Assembly (NCBI GenBank): GCA_027943335.1
Contig: BSBK01008408.1
Span: forward strand, 318,501-382,500
Length of the DNA stretch: 64,000 nucleotides
From: Chamaecyparis obtusa
Lineage: Eukaryota; Streptophyta; Pinopsida; Cupressales; Cupressaceae
Reading direction: 5' to 3'
Below the pieces are notes generated by a model. It was given only the letters and a program-made list of their open reading frames with translations, was not told the DNA's origin and searched no databases. The position numbers and the translations under genes were made by a program. This document shows, piece after piece, positions 46,201 to 58,531 of this stretch (positions are counted from its first letter, which is position 1; every line of letters starts with the position of its first letter).

Positions 46201-47227
46201 ATGTTGGAACACATCGATTGATGCTATGACCGATGGTTGGAAATTTATGCAACGTTTGTCATTTGAACTAAGGAACATTGTGAGTTTTGGCATCGACCGA
46301 GAATGTGTTACTGATTTTAAACAAACTTGAATCTCTAAAAATTGAGATAGGATTTTGTAGGCCCTAGCAATATAGTCCCTTAGAAACTAATGGATCCTTG
46401 CTACCTCACACGAGCTCCAAGATACAACCCTACAAAGATCGCTGATTTCATGCTCAAGGGACCTTGAGGGACACTTCGGCGTGGAGTTGTTAGAGGGGAT
46501 TGAATGACTATGTGTGGTGAATGAGGTTGCCACTAGTGTTTACCTAGCTATTTAGAGCTATTGGAATAGATGGTTTGATGCTATGATCGATGGTTGGAAA
46601 GATACGCAACATTGGCTGTTTGAACTGAGGAACACTTTGAGTTCTGGCATCGACCAAGAATGTGTTGTTGATTTTAAATGAACTTGTATCTTTCAAAACC
46701 AAAATAGTATTTTGTAGGCCTAAAAAACATAGTCTCATAGCACCTAACAGATTGATTCTACCTTGCACAAGATCTAAGATATGACTCTACAAAGATCACC
46801 AATTTCATGTTGAAGGGACCTTGAGGGACAGTTCAGCACGGAGTCATCGGTGGGGATTGAACGACTGTGCATGGTGAATGAGGTTGCCACTAGTGTTTAC
46901 CCAAACATTTAGAGCTATTGGAAAAGATAGTTTGATGCTATGACCAACGGTTAGAAAGATACACAATGTTGGTCATTTGAACTAAGGAACAATGTGAGTT
47001 CTGACATCGATTGAGAATGTGTTTCTAATTTTAAACAAAGTTGAATCTTTGAAAACTAAGATAGGATTTTGTAGGCCCTAGTAACATGGTCTCAGAGCAC
47101 CTGATGGATTGATTCTACCTTGCATGAGCTCTGAGATATGACCCTGCAAAGATCATTGATTTCATGTTGAAGGGACCTTGAGTGACACTTTGACATGGAG
47201 TCATTGGTTGGGATCAAATGACTGTAC
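43286..47227. repeat. 357-bp tandem repeat array, left part (about 11 units)
   Basis: The anchor gagtcatcg recurs at 43,286, 43,643, 44,001, 44,341, 44,699, 45,057, 45,413, 45,770, 46,127, 46,484, 46,841 and 47,198. Spacing is 356-358 bp except one of 340, and 357 exactly five times in a row. Units differ by many substitutions but few indels. The unit is 119 codons long, and open stretches of 60-125 codons occur on the minus strand, plus a shorter one on the plus strand. No known protein is recognised. Confidence 0.9.
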
Positions 47228-48722
47228 TGTTAATATGATTTGGAACAACAAAGAGGGGGGTGTGAATCAGTTGTTCTTAGGTCTTGATGTATAAAACAAT
47301 CTCCAAAACTTATCCTTAAATCAAATCCAAAACCAAAACAAACTCGGTCATCATTGATTCAATAATAGAAACATCTAACAATGCAGTCCACTACCCAGCT
47401 GTAACTTAACTTGTAAAACATAGCAATGTTTAGATCTAAACATTCACACAAGTATAAACACTAGGTTTTATAGTGGAAATCCAATTTTGGAAAAACCACT
47501 TTGTAACATGCTACTATTATTTTCACTCTTCTAAAGTGAGCTCAGTAAAAAGCCAACCTTGTCAAAAGTTACAATACACACTGTCAAATGTGACCCAATT
47601 AAAAGATTTCAATCACCCTATTAAAAGTGAGCCTAGCCATAGGACTTACATACACTCCATTAGAATGCAACCTTCTTCAAAGGATTTAACATATGACTGT
47701 TAGGTCAACCTCTATTAAAAGGATTTTGACTGTTACAATGGTTAGAAAGTAGCAGCAGTATTATCTGAAAAAGATACAACTCACTTTGCAAATATCAGAT
47801 CTGATTTCATACATTAATGCTGGTTTACTGACTTTGAAACTTTTCCATTTCCATCTCTGATCTACTCAAAAATTTTCTTCAAGCAATCACCACCATTCTC
47901 CTTCAGCCTTTTTTCTTATTCAGTCAATAAAACTTTTCTCTTCCAGCATTCTCTATTCACCATGTACATACATATCACAATGTTCAGGTTCCCTTATATT
48001 TTTCTCAATTAGGTTAACTCATCTTTTGCCACTCAATCTCATTCATAGATCATAGGGTTAGGTCAGATTCATTGAATCTACCCACTTTATGTTCTTCAGC
48101 TCCTTTTCTAGAATCATCTCAAATCTCTTAAAGATTTACAATTAAATGTTTTACAATGCATTTAATGCTTTGAAATAATTAATAAATAAAGTCAACACAT
48201 TTTACATAATCCAAGAATTCAACAATGTCAGCTCCAAAATTAAATTCTCTTTAAATATAAAATTGTTGATGCTCGGTCAATACTGCGATTGTTCACTCAG
48301 TCTCCATGTAGAATGCTCGGTCAATACTAAAATTGTCTCCTCAGCTTGCACTATCTTCCTTAGTAATTTACTAGTGCTTGATCGACACTATAATTTTTCT
48401 CAGCATATACTAACTCGATCGATACTAACAACACTCAGCTTAAACATGATTTTTCCATTCTTTGCTCGGTTAAGGCTACCAGTTTAGTCTTCAATCTTAC
48501 TAAGATAAACAATACATTATCTCATCATAGTGCAACATAGTCAAGTACACTTTGTAGTATCAAGATAACTCAACCTTTCCTTAGGTGCTATTGTTACCAA
48601 CCTTGCTTAGCCCCTTAGCAACACTCAAATAGATATAGTACTTTTCTAAGTAGCAACAGTCTTACCAATTAAGGTTTGACATCAATGACAATACAACAAT
48701 TGTTTCAATGCAATTTCCAACA
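47228..48722 (-). repeat. 3' LTR of the copia element
   Basis: Direct repeat of the 53.6-55.1 kb LTR with scattered substitutions. The minus-strand start TGTTGGAAA abuts the polypurine tract at 48,723-48,735. The U5-side end carries the aacaaagaggggggtg tract. Confidence 0.92.
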
Positions 48723-49179
48723 ATCTCCCTCTTTGGCATTGATGGAAACACCATATGATATCATCTGAATAACACATGGATTACCAACCAATCCAAAATC
48801 TTATATGTCCAATATAAACTTATTTATAATATCCTTAGCTTCATTTTGATTTAGAATCCTGTAAGCCTCACTCCTGTGACCATCAGAAGTATTCAGATCT
48901 CCCTATATCCTAATTCTTCATTTTAGTTCATCATCCTCTTTTCTTTTATTTCCATCAGCTCATTAATTCTTAGTTTTCAATATCATGTGTTATATCATAT
49001 CAGTACATTCTCCCTCTTTGAAAAAAATGCCAAAGCAACAACTAAAACTTAAATCCATCAAATGTATATAATATCTGTGCAACTCAGTGTTTCTTCCTCT
49101 ATCATCTTGCTTATGACTGATTCTTTATCTTTGCTTCTCTTCACAACTCTAGGTCATCCCTAAAGTATGACAATCTTTT

Positions 49180-52100
49180 GCATCAATTTGTCAAATGTTC
49201 TGTTGTGTCACATTTGATGCAGTGCTCCTAGCTTGTCTAGGAAGCCTCAACTAGGGGAAGAACCCCTAATTGACTTATTAAATACTCATGAGCTTCTCTG
49301 GGTAAAGCTTTAGTGAATATGTCTGCTAATTATTCTTTTGTATTCACATATACCATTGAAACTTCTTTGTCTTGTACTAATTCTCTCAAGTAGTGATAAT
49401 TGATTGCAATGTGTTTAGTCTTAGTGTGCATCACTAGGTTCTTAGAAATATTGATAGCACTTGTGTTGTCACAGAAAATAACAATAGGTTCAGTGATTTC
49501 TTCTTTCATGCCTATCAACAATTGCTTTATCCATACCAAGTTTGAATAGTTCACTGTAGCAGCAACATACTTGGCCTCGATAGTAGATTGGGAAATGGAA
49601 TTTTGTTTCTTGCTTGTCTAGGAGACTAATCTCCACCCAAGAAAGAAAGCTCCACCACTTGTACTCTTTTTGTCATCTACATTTCCTACCCAATCAACAT
49701 TTGTATAAACTCAGAGTTCAAATTTGTCACCCTTCTTATAATATAGACCATAGTCAATAGTTCCTTTCAAGTATCTCATAATTCTTTTCATGGCCATCAT
49801 ATGTGTTTCCTTAGGATTGGTAGAGAATCTTGCCACAATCCCAATAACTAATGCAATATCTAGTCTGTTGTGTACAACATACTGCAATTTCCCAATCATA
49901 GATCTATATAGAGTCTGATTCACTTCTGCAGCATTATCATTCTTAGATAACTTTTGTCCAGTAACTATAGGAGTTCCCACTAGTTTAGCATCTTCCATCC
50001 CAAAAGTTTTCAGTATTTCATTAACATACTTAGACTGTGTAATGAAAATTCCATTCTTCCTCTGATATACTTGTAAACCAACAAAGAATTTGATCTCACC
50101 AAACATACTCATTTCAAATTCAGTTTGCATTTTGTTTGAGAAACTTTTACATAATGCATCTTGTCCACCAAAAATAATGTCATCAACAAAATTTTTTGCC
50201 AACAAGATACATTTACCTTCTTCATCCTTCATGTACAGATTGCTTGTGTCATTTTTTCTTGAAAATCCAATCTATAGCAAGTAGTTGTGCAACCTTTCAT
50301 ACCATGCTCTAGGTGCTTGCTTCAATCCATATAATGCTTTGTTTAGTTTGCACACCATGTGTCTTCTATTTGGATCAATAAAACCTTCCGGTTGTTCTAT
50401 ATAAACTTCTTCTTCTAGTATACCATTCAAAAATGTAGACTTGACATCCATTTGATATACCTTGAAATCTTTATAAGAAGCATATGCAAGAAGAGTTCTT
50501 ACTCCTTCCAATCTAGCTATAGGGGCAAATGTCTCCCCATAATCTATTCTTTCTTCTTGTGCGTAGCCTTTGCATACCAGCCTAGCTTTGTTCCTAGTGA
50601 TTTCACCAATTTCATTCATCTTATTCCAAAATACCCACTTTGTTCCTATCACATTCTTATTTTTAGGTCTCGGCACTAGAGTCCAAGTATCATTCTTCTC
50701 AATCTGGTCAATTTCTTCATTCATTGCTTGTATCTAGTCTTCATTCTCCAATGCTTCTCTAGTTGTCTTCAGTTCAAATTCACATAGTAGAGATGTTGGA
50801 TCGTTAGTCTTCTTGTCTAGATTCTAGTATCTTTGTCTCCAATTATCTATTCAAGCTTATGATGTCTTCTCACAATTTTTTATCAAAATAGGTTCAGTTT
50901 TTCTCTCCTCTATTTCATCATGTTCCTCAACAAGATTGTCAAATTCATCTTCAGAATGCTCGGCAACCTCTTCCTGATATTCAACAACATTTTCTTGTAG
51001 CTCGACATGTTCTTGTTCTCTCTTGGCACTATTTTCCTGATGCTCGACAACATCTATCTATCACTCAGCATTGTTTACCCAAGACTTGGCATCAGGTGCA
51101 AGTTTGTTACTTGCCTCTTCTTCTTCTTCTTCAATGTACACAAAAGATCTATAATCTTCTAGTTCTCTTTTACTATCAGCTTCATTTCTTTCTGCATACT
51201 CATCAATTTTATCATTCACACTTTCCACAATTTTTTTAGTGTTAGAGTTCAAACACTTATAAGCTTTAGTTTTTTTGGAGTACCCTAGGAATATGCATTC
51301 ATCACTCTTAGCATCAAACTTTCCATTCCTAGTGTCTTTTAATATATAGTGCTTACTTCCAAAGATTCTAAAGTATTTAACACTCGGTGCATGTCCATGC
51401 CACAATTCATAAGGTGTCAGATTTGTACCTTTCTTGATATGTACCCGATTAAGAGTGTAGACAGTAGTGCTTATAGGTTCTTTCCAATATTTTTGTGCCA
51501 CATTATTTTCAATCATCAATGTCCTTGCACAATCCAAGATAGATATGTTTCTCCTTTCTACTATACCATTCTATGGAGGTGTTCTAGGTGAAAACATTTG
51601 TCTTTTAATTCCTCTATCATTGCAAAATAGATTAAATTCATTTGATGTAAATTCTCCACCTCTGTCAGATCTAAGACATTTCAGGTTCCTACCTGTCTCC
51701 TTTTCAACCTTAGCCAAATACCACTTAAAATATTGAAAAGGTTCAGATTTTTCTTTTAGAAACATCACATGCATCATCCTAGTATTATCATCAACACATA
51801 AGATAAAGTATCTAGCACCATAGTAACTTTGTACACCCATAGGTCCATAAAGGTTTGTATGAACCAAATCTAAAATGTTTTCAGAAGTAAAGGATTTTCT
51901 CTTGAAACTTGACTTTGTCATTTTTCCTAACTGGCATTCCTTGCACATCACATTCTCAGGTTTCTTCAATGTAGGTAGACCTCTTACCTTTTTCTTCTTA
52001 CTTATCTCTACCAAATTGTCAAAGTTAACATGACACAGCCTTTTATGTCATAACCAAATATCATCAAGTTGTGCAATCAAGCATGTTTCTTTAGATAGGT

Positions 52101-53526
52101 CAAGATAGAACAAATTACCTCTAGTCTGATCTCCACTTCCAATCAGTTTTCCAACGGCATTAAATATTTTACCTTGCTTGTGATGAAATTCCACTTGGTA
52201 ACCAGTTTTGTTAAGCTGAGCAACACTTAGAAAATTGTAATTAAGACCTTCAACCCAATATGCATTTTCACAAGATATCTTATAAGTTAGTTTAATCAAA
52301 CATTTTCCTCTAATAGGACATGGTGCATCATTACCAAATTTTACACTTTTACCTCTATAATGATGTAAGGTCTGAAACTTATTTTTGTCACGAGTCATGT
52401 GATGTGAACAACCACTATCAATAATCCATTTATCATTCTTGTTCACATAGGATATCAATGCAGTTTTCTCATCCTCATCAAATTCATCTTTCATTGCCAC
52501 ATAAACTACCTCAATTTCAAAATCATCACTATCAGTGTCAGTCTCTTTTTCAACAATGTAACAAGATTTCTTACCTTTTCCCTTGTAGTCTCTAATCCAT
52601 CGGTGGCTTCTGTCATCTTTTCTATCTTTGTGTTTACTTTTCCTTTCATCATCTTTATCCTTCCTATTAGGACATCTAGCAGCTATATGGCCAACTTTAT
52701 TACATGCAAAACATATAATAGGGAGTTTACCTTTATACTTTCATTTTCCTCTTCTCAGTCTTCTAGCCATAATTGCTTCTAGATATTATAAGTCTTCATC
52801 AAAAGTGTCATTGTCACTTTCACTTTCACTTTCACTGATGCATCTTTCTTTTTCTTTCTTTGGCTTTTTTAGAACTAGTTGTGACTTAAAAGAAGATTCA
52901 ACATTTCCAATATTTCCAACAGTGAAATTATCATAATTAGAGAGTTCAAAAGAAGTCAGCTTACCAACCAAACTTTCCAAAGTAAGCACATTAGTAGAGT
53001 TACATCTAGATTCTTAAATAGCAAAGATCTTAATAGCATATATAGGATGCAGGGTTCTTAATACTTTTCCAATTATAGTTTCATTATCGATAGTCCCATT
53101 AGCTCCTCTAATAGTATTCACAACTTCTTTTATTCTACTACAATATTGTGCAATGTTTTCACCTTCTTGCATTCTCATTTCATCAAACTTACCTCTAAGA
53201 CTCTTAGCTTTTGCTTTCAGCACATTCAAGTCACCACCATAGATCCTTGCAAGAGTATCCCACATATCATTTATAGTTGTGCAGTCCTTAATGTCCTCAA
53301 ATTCTGGATAGCTTAGGGCAGATGCAATTTCTAGCATTGCCTGATTATGTTCTTGCTTAGCTCTCATTTCTTCGATAGTCAAAAGTGCAATAGGTGAGAC
53401 ATATTTGTTTTCAATGTAGTACTTTCTAGAGTCACCAATACTAGTCAGATGCAGCTTCATCAAGCTTTTCCATGTAGGGAAATTTTCTTTGTTCAGCTTT
53501 GGTACCTCCTTATACATCCTGATCAT
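49180..53526 (-). pseudogene. Copia gag-pol polyprotein, one frame with about 16 stops
   Basis: A single frame without frameshift runs from ATG 53,526 to about 49,180. Gag occupies 53,526-52,640 with the knuckle CFACNKVGHIAARC. Protease is near 52,430 (IIDSGCSHHMT, catalytic DSG intact). Integrase has the zinc region HKRLCHVN...CKEC, but the first catalytic Asp is Asn (VHTNLYGPM); VDDNTR and GIVERRN keep the other two acids. Reverse transcriptase has FVDDIIFGG (usual YVDD). RNase H has STIEAKYVAAA, with Lys where Glu is usual. Stops include TAG before NGIVERR and TGA before HKRLCHV, sites where Gln and Trp are expected. The element cannot move itself. Confidence 0.92.
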
Positions 53527-53580
53527 TTACTTCAAGCCCCTTTAAACTTGATATTTGTCAACACTAATAATAAGCAACTT

Positions 53581-53593
53581 AGCTCTGATACCA
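53581..53593 (-). other. Copia primer binding site (initiator tRNA-Met)
   Basis: TGGTATCAGAGCT on the minus strand, two bases after the LTR end. This is the standard Copia site, complementary to the 3' end of initiator tRNA-Met. Confidence 0.9.
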
Positions 53594-53595
53594 AT

Positions 53596-55089
53596 TGTTA
53601 ATATAATTTAGAACAACAAAGAGGGGGGTGAATCCATTGTTCTCAAGTCCTGATGTATAAAACAATCTCCAAAACTTATCCTTAAATCAGATCCAAAACC
53701 AAAACAAACTCGATCATCGCTGATTCAATAATAGAAACATCTAACACTGCAGTCCACTGCCCAGTTGTAACTTAATTTGTAAAATATAGCAATGTTTAGA
53801 TCTAAACATTCACACAAGTATAAACACTAGGTTTTATAGTGGAAACCCAATTTGGGAAAAACCACTTTGTAACATGCTACTATTATTTTCACTCTTCTAA
53901 AGTGAGCTCAGTAAAAAGCCAACTCTATCAAAGGTTACAATACACACTATCAAATGCGCCCTGGTTGAAGGATTTCAATCACCTTGTTAAAAGTGAGCCT
54001 AGTCACAGGACTTACATACACTCCATTAGAATGCAACCTTGTTCAAAGGATTTAATTATATGACTGTTAGGTCAACCTCTATTAAAAGGATTTTGACTTT
54101 TACAATGGTTAGAAAGTAGCAGCAGTATTATCTGAAAAATATACAACTCACTTTGCAAATATTAGATCTGATTCCATACACTAATGCTAGTTTATTGACT
54201 TTGAAACTTTTCCATTTCCATCTCTGATCTGCTCAAAACTTTTCTTCAAGCAATCACCACCATTCTCCTTCAATCTTTTTGCTTATTCAGTTAATAAAAC
54301 TTTTCTCTTCCAACATTCTCTATTCACCATGTACATACATATCACAATGTTTAGGTTCCCTTATATTTTTCTCAATTAGGTTAACTCATCTTTTGCCACT
54401 CAATCTCATTCGTAGATCTTAGGGTTAGGTCAGATTCATTGAATCTACCCACTTTATGTTCTTCAGCTCCTTTTCTAGAATCATCTCAAATCTCTTAAAT
54501 ATTTACAATAAAACATTTTACAATGCATTTAATGCTTCCAAACAATCAATAAATAAAGTCAATATGTTTTACATAATCCAAGAATTCAACAATTTTGGCT
54601 CTAAAATTAAATTCTCTTCAAAGATACAATTGTTGATGCTCGGTCAATACTGTGATTGTTCACTCGACCTCCATGTAGAACACTCGGTCAATACTAAAAC
54701 TATCTCCTCAGCTTGCACTGTCTTCCTCGATAATTTACTGGTGCTCAGTCGACACTATAATTTTTCTTGGCATATACTAACTCGGTCGACACTAAAAACT
54801 CTCAGCTTAAACATGATTTTTCCATTCTTTGCTCGGTTAAGCCTACTAGTTTAGTCTTCAGTCTTACTAAGATAAACAATACATTATCTCATCATAGTGC
54901 AACATAGTCAAGTACACTTTGTAGTATCAAGATAACTCAACCTTTCCTTAGGTACTATTGTTACCAACCTTGCTTAGCCCCTTAACAACACTCAAATAGA
55001 TATAGTACTTTCCTAAGTAGCAAAAGTCTTACCAATTAAGGTTTGACATCAATAACAATACAATAATTGTTACAATTTAGTTTCCAACA
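53596..55089 (-). repeat. 5' LTR of the copia element
   Basis: About 1,494 bp. It carries the same tcggtcaatact- and ctcggtcgacact-type internal short repeats as the 3' LTR, around 54,640-54,790. The right boundary at tttccaaca is followed at once by tandem-array sequence. Confidence 0.92.
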
Positions 55090-55872
55090 ATGCATGGCAA
55101 ATGAGGTTGACACCCGACCATTCGGAGCTATTGGAACATATGGTTTGATGCTATGACCAATGGTTGGAAAGATACACAATGTTGGTCATTTGAATTGAGG
55201 AACACTTTGAGTTCTGGCATCGACCAAGAATGTGTTGTTGATTTTAAACGAACTTGAATCTCTAAAAAATGAGACAGGCTTTTGTAGGCCTTGACAACAC
55301 GGTCTCGTAGCCCCTAATGGATGGATTCTACCTCACACAAGCTCCAAGATATGACCTTACAAAGATCACCAATTTCATGTTGAAGGGACCTTAAGGGACA
55401 CTTCGGCACAGAGTCATCACTAGGGATCGAATGATTGTGCATGGTGAACGAGGTTGCCACTAGCATTTACTCGGCCATTCAGATCTATTGGAATAGATGG
55501 TTGGAAAAATATGTAACGTTGGCTATTTGAACTAAGGAACACTATGAGTTTTGACATCGATCAAGAATGTGTTGCCAATTTTAAATGAACTTGAATCTCT
55601 GAAAAAATGAGATAGGATTTTGTAGGCCCCAACAACATGGTCCCATGGCAATTGGCAGATCCATGTTACCTTGCACGAGCTCTGAGATGCAATGCTGCAA
55701 AGATTGCTCCTTTCATGCTCAAGGGACCTTGAGGGACACTTTAGCATGGAGTCATCGGTGGCAATCAAATGACTGTACGTGGTGAACCAAGTTGCCACTA
55801 GTGTTTACCTGGCCATTCGGAGCTATTGGAACGGATAGATTGGTGCTACAACCGACGATTGGAAAGATACGA
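55090..55872. repeat. 357-bp tandem array, right part (about two units)
   Basis: Continues the array across the copia insertion. Anchors lie at 55,411 and 55,749 (338 bp apart; the shorter unit lacks the tttgatgctatgac segment near 55,500). The array stops at ggaaagatacgag, after which the sequence is unrelated. Confidence 0.85.
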
Positions 55873-55998
55873 GAAAAAATTCTCATTTGAGAACATAATT
55901 TTAGGATACATAATAAACTCAATCCTTGTCATTATAATCATATTTGGACAATTTCACTGATTGTGCTCCTCATTCTTTTACAAGTCATTCATATTACA
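55873..55998. other. Spacer
   Basis: Short AT-rich stretch between the tandem array and the compound microsatellite, without recognised features. Confidence 0.5.
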
Positions 55999-56046
55999 GA
56001 ATATATATATATATATACATATATATATGTATGTATGTATGTGTGT

Positions 56047-56079
<33 letters not shown>

Positions 56080-56136
56080 TATATATCTGTGTGTGTGTAC
56101 ACACACACACAGATATATATCTGTGTGTGTGTACAC

Positions 56137-56228
<92 letters not shown>
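55999..56228. repeat. Compound microsatellite (TA)n-(TATG)n-(TG/CA)n-(AT)n
   Basis: Alternating purine-pyrimidine sequence. TA and TATG repeats lead into (GT)n(AC)n blocks joined by the palindrome cagatatatatctg, which occurs twice, then about 75 bp of pure AT. Long frames encoding Tyr-Ile or Thr-His repeats here are artefacts. Confidence 0.95.
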
Positions 56229-56232
<4 letters not shown>

Positions 56233-57088
56233 ATGAAGGGTGCTCCCCTTAATACCACAAACACATAATAGAAATAGATAAACCGCAACAATATACAAGA
56301 ACAAAAAATTGGCCTCTTATTATCTCCACAAATGTGGAATTACAAACTTTCAGAATTACAATATGTAAAGCCACATGGGCATTCCCTTACAATATTCTGT
56401 AGGACAAAGTTTCGAATCAATACCCAGATCTACTACCCAGAACTATTCTAAACTGCCTAAGACAATAATACAACCTTCCTTATATAGGCAATTTTTCACC
56501 GCCTAGGAAGGTTCCAGAATTTTAGCCAATAAACTCGACCAAACTTAGAATTATTTTATTTTACATTTTATTACATCATAGTCGGCTCAAGATAATCTTT
56601 GAAACCCGAATAAAAATTTTGAAAAAAATTATTTTCTGCCATTTCAGGTGGTCCAACTTTCGAAGACCATAAGTCATCACCAGTTGACCCGATCGGCTAT
56701 TATAACCCCATTTCGGAAACATCACGAAGCGCTCTATAGGCTTGACCTATGCAAGCACCTATCACCCAAATTTTTGACCTCATCCAGGGCCTCTAAAGCC
56801 TTCAAAACTGAGTTCAAAGTTTCTGTACCCTGCTGCCAATACCGAAAATCTTCAATATCTTCCAATATACACTTGATCTGGCAATGAAACTTTACTAGCA
56901 GACTTATATGACCAAAATGAACCTCCAAGAAAGAAATCAGATCATTCTGAGCACATACAAAAATTACCAAAAATAGTAACTTTCCATAAATAGCAGCCCT
57001 GCACAAAATAGCCCTTCTTGAATATAAAAATAGAAATATTTTTTTTTGGGTGATGCAAGATTGCTCTTACACCCAGGATGCTCCTGCA
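56229..57088 (-). repeat. LTR 1 of the chromovirus composite
   Basis: About 860 bp. Plus-strand ends are TGATGAAGGGTG and CTCCTGCA. It is preceded by (AT)n and followed on the right by chromodomain-end sequence in minus orientation, so it is the 3' LTR of the first unit. Confidence 0.9.
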
Positions 57089-57091
57089 TCA

Positions 57092-57303
57092 GACACCCAA
57101 GGTAATTTGAGAAGTGACCCTATCACGACTCAGGTGTGCAGAGGAAAACCAAGACGGCTAACCTCCTCCTTTGTCAGCCATGATGAATCTTCTACAGGTC
57201 ATCCTTTCCATTTGACCAAATACTCTTCATATGTCTTATTCCTTGTACTTCTACCAACACGACTGTCTAGTATATCTTCAATCTCCTTGATATCTGAACT
57301 GGT
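57092..57303 (-). pseudogene. Chromodomain end fragment, first unit
   Basis: The minus strand encodes the last about 60 codons of pol with several stops. It matches 60,901-61,090 closely (the EIEDIL..RVGRS and SSWLTKEEV regions). It breaks at about 57,303 in ggttgctgaaatac, where sequence switches to inverted RT-connection coding. Confidence 0.75.
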
Positions 57304-57623
57304 TGCTGAAATACAGTTGTTTCTGTTATCTGAACGAGTGCAGTTTTGTGAAGAAAGAGTTAGTGTATTTGGGATTTGTAGTTTCAGCAGAAGGTCTAAA
57401 AATGGACCCAGAGAAGGTACAGGCTATCCTTGAATGGCCTACTCCAAGGAGTGCTACTGAGGTAAGATCTTTTCATGGTCTAGCTAGCTTTTACAGAAAG
57501 TTTATCAGAAATTTTAGCAGTATTTGTGGACCCTTGACTGAAACAATGAGAGGGTATAGAAAAGAGTTTAAGTGGACTAATGAGGCAGAAAAGAGTTTTC
57601 AATTATTGAAACAAAAAGTTTAG
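57303..57623 (+). pseudogene. RT-connection fragment in inverted orientation, first unit
   Basis: About 100 codons, opposite to the LTRs: CSFVKKELVYLGFVVSAEGL, then TEVRSFHGLASFYRKF and FQLLKQKV. In Ty3/gypsy this follows the polymerase palm and leads to RNase H. It runs directly into the tRNA-like leader at 57,629. Same fragment at 58,747-59,060 and 62,712-62,987. Confidence 0.85.
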
Positions 57624-57628
57624 ATATC

Positions 57629-57668
57629 AACCCACAGGTCCCAGGATCGAAACCTGGCTCTGATACCA
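57629..57668 (-). other. Extended 40-nt primer-site match to initiator tRNA-Met
   Basis: The plus strand reads AACCCACAGG...CTCTGATACCA, identical as far as I recall to the 3' half of plant initiator tRNA-Met, from the anticodon-loop side to the CCA end. Ordinary primer sites copy 12-18 nt. The LTR begins two bases further on (ct then TGATGAAGG). Confidence 0.8.
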
Positions 57669-57670
57669 CT

Positions 57671-58528
57671 TGATGAAGGGTGCTCCCCTTAATACCACAA
57701 ACACATAACAGAAACAGAGAAACCACAACAATATGCAAGAATAGAAAATTGGCTTCTTATTATCTCCACAAATGTGGAATTACAAACTTTCAGAATTACA
57801 ATATGCAAAGCCACATGGGCATTCCCTTACAATATTCTATAGGACAAAGCCTTGAATCAATACCCAGATCTACTACCCAAAACTATTCTGAACTGCCCAA
57901 GACAATAATACAACCTTCCTTATATAGGCAATTTTCCACCGCCTGGGAAGGTTCCAGAATTTTAGCCAATAAGGCCGACCAAACTTAGAATTATTTTATT
58001 TTATATTTTATTACATCATAGTCATCTCAAGATAACCTTTGAAACCCGAACATTAATTTTGAAGAAAATTATTTTCTGCCATTTCAGGTGGTCCAACTTC
58101 CGAAGACCATAAGTCATCACCAGTTGACCCGATCGGCTATTATAACCCCATTTCAGAAATGCCACGAAGCACTCTACAGGCTTGATCCACGCAAGCACCC
58201 ATCACCCAAATTTTTGACCTCATCTGGGGCCTCTAAAGCCTTCAAAACTAAGTTCAAAATTTTTGTACCCTGCTGCTAATACCGAAAATCTTCAATATCT
58301 TCCAATATACACTTGATTTGGTAATGAAACTTTACTGGCAGATTTATATGACCAAAATGAACCTCCAAGAAAAAAATCAGATCATTCTGAGTACATATGA
58401 AAATTACCAAAAATAGTAACTTTCCATAAATAGCAGCCCTGCACAAAATAGCCATTATTGAATATAAAAATAGAAATATTTTTTTTTGGGTGATGCAAGA
58501 TTGCTCTTACACCCAGGATGCTCCTGCA
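57671..58528 (-). repeat. LTR 2, shared by both units
   Basis: About 858 bp. It is the 5' LTR of the first unit (next to the primer site) and the 3' LTR of the second unit (next to the chromodomain end). Closely similar to LTRs 1 and 3. Confidence 0.9.
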
Positions 58529-58531
58529 TCA

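Larger units (their letters stand above)
47228..55089 (-). mobile_element. Full-length Ty1/copia retrotransposon, inactivated
   Basis: LTRs at 47,228-48,722 and 53,596-55,089 (each about 1,495 bp) start TGTTGGAAA and end ATATTAACA on the minus strand. The initiator tRNA-Met site (TGGTATCAGAGCT) lies next to the 5' LTR and a purine tract (aaagagggagat) next to the 3' LTR. The order gag-protease-integrase-reverse transcriptase-RNase H is that of Copia. The tandem array continues on both sides. The 5-bp target duplication is not clear (tgtac on the left against atgca on the right). Confidence 0.93.

Noticed and set aside
43286..47227. CRISPR-like array
   Set aside because: The repeats are long, contiguous and degenerate, with no spacers, and the context is a plant genome.
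47223..47227. Target duplication of the copia element
   Set aside because: The left flank tgtac and right flank atgca do not match, though both fit the tandem-unit context actgtgcatgg. I do not claim a duplication.
55944..56304. Overlapping frames of 89-108 codons on both strands in the microsatellite
   Set aside because: They translate AT, GT and AC dinucleotide repeats into Tyr-Ile and Thr-His strings in every frame. They are composition artefacts.
57629..57668. A tRNA gene
   Set aside because: Only the 3' half of initiator tRNA-Met is present, including the encoded CCA, and it lies at a primer-binding position beside an LTR. There is no 5' half, so it cannot be a functional tRNA gene.
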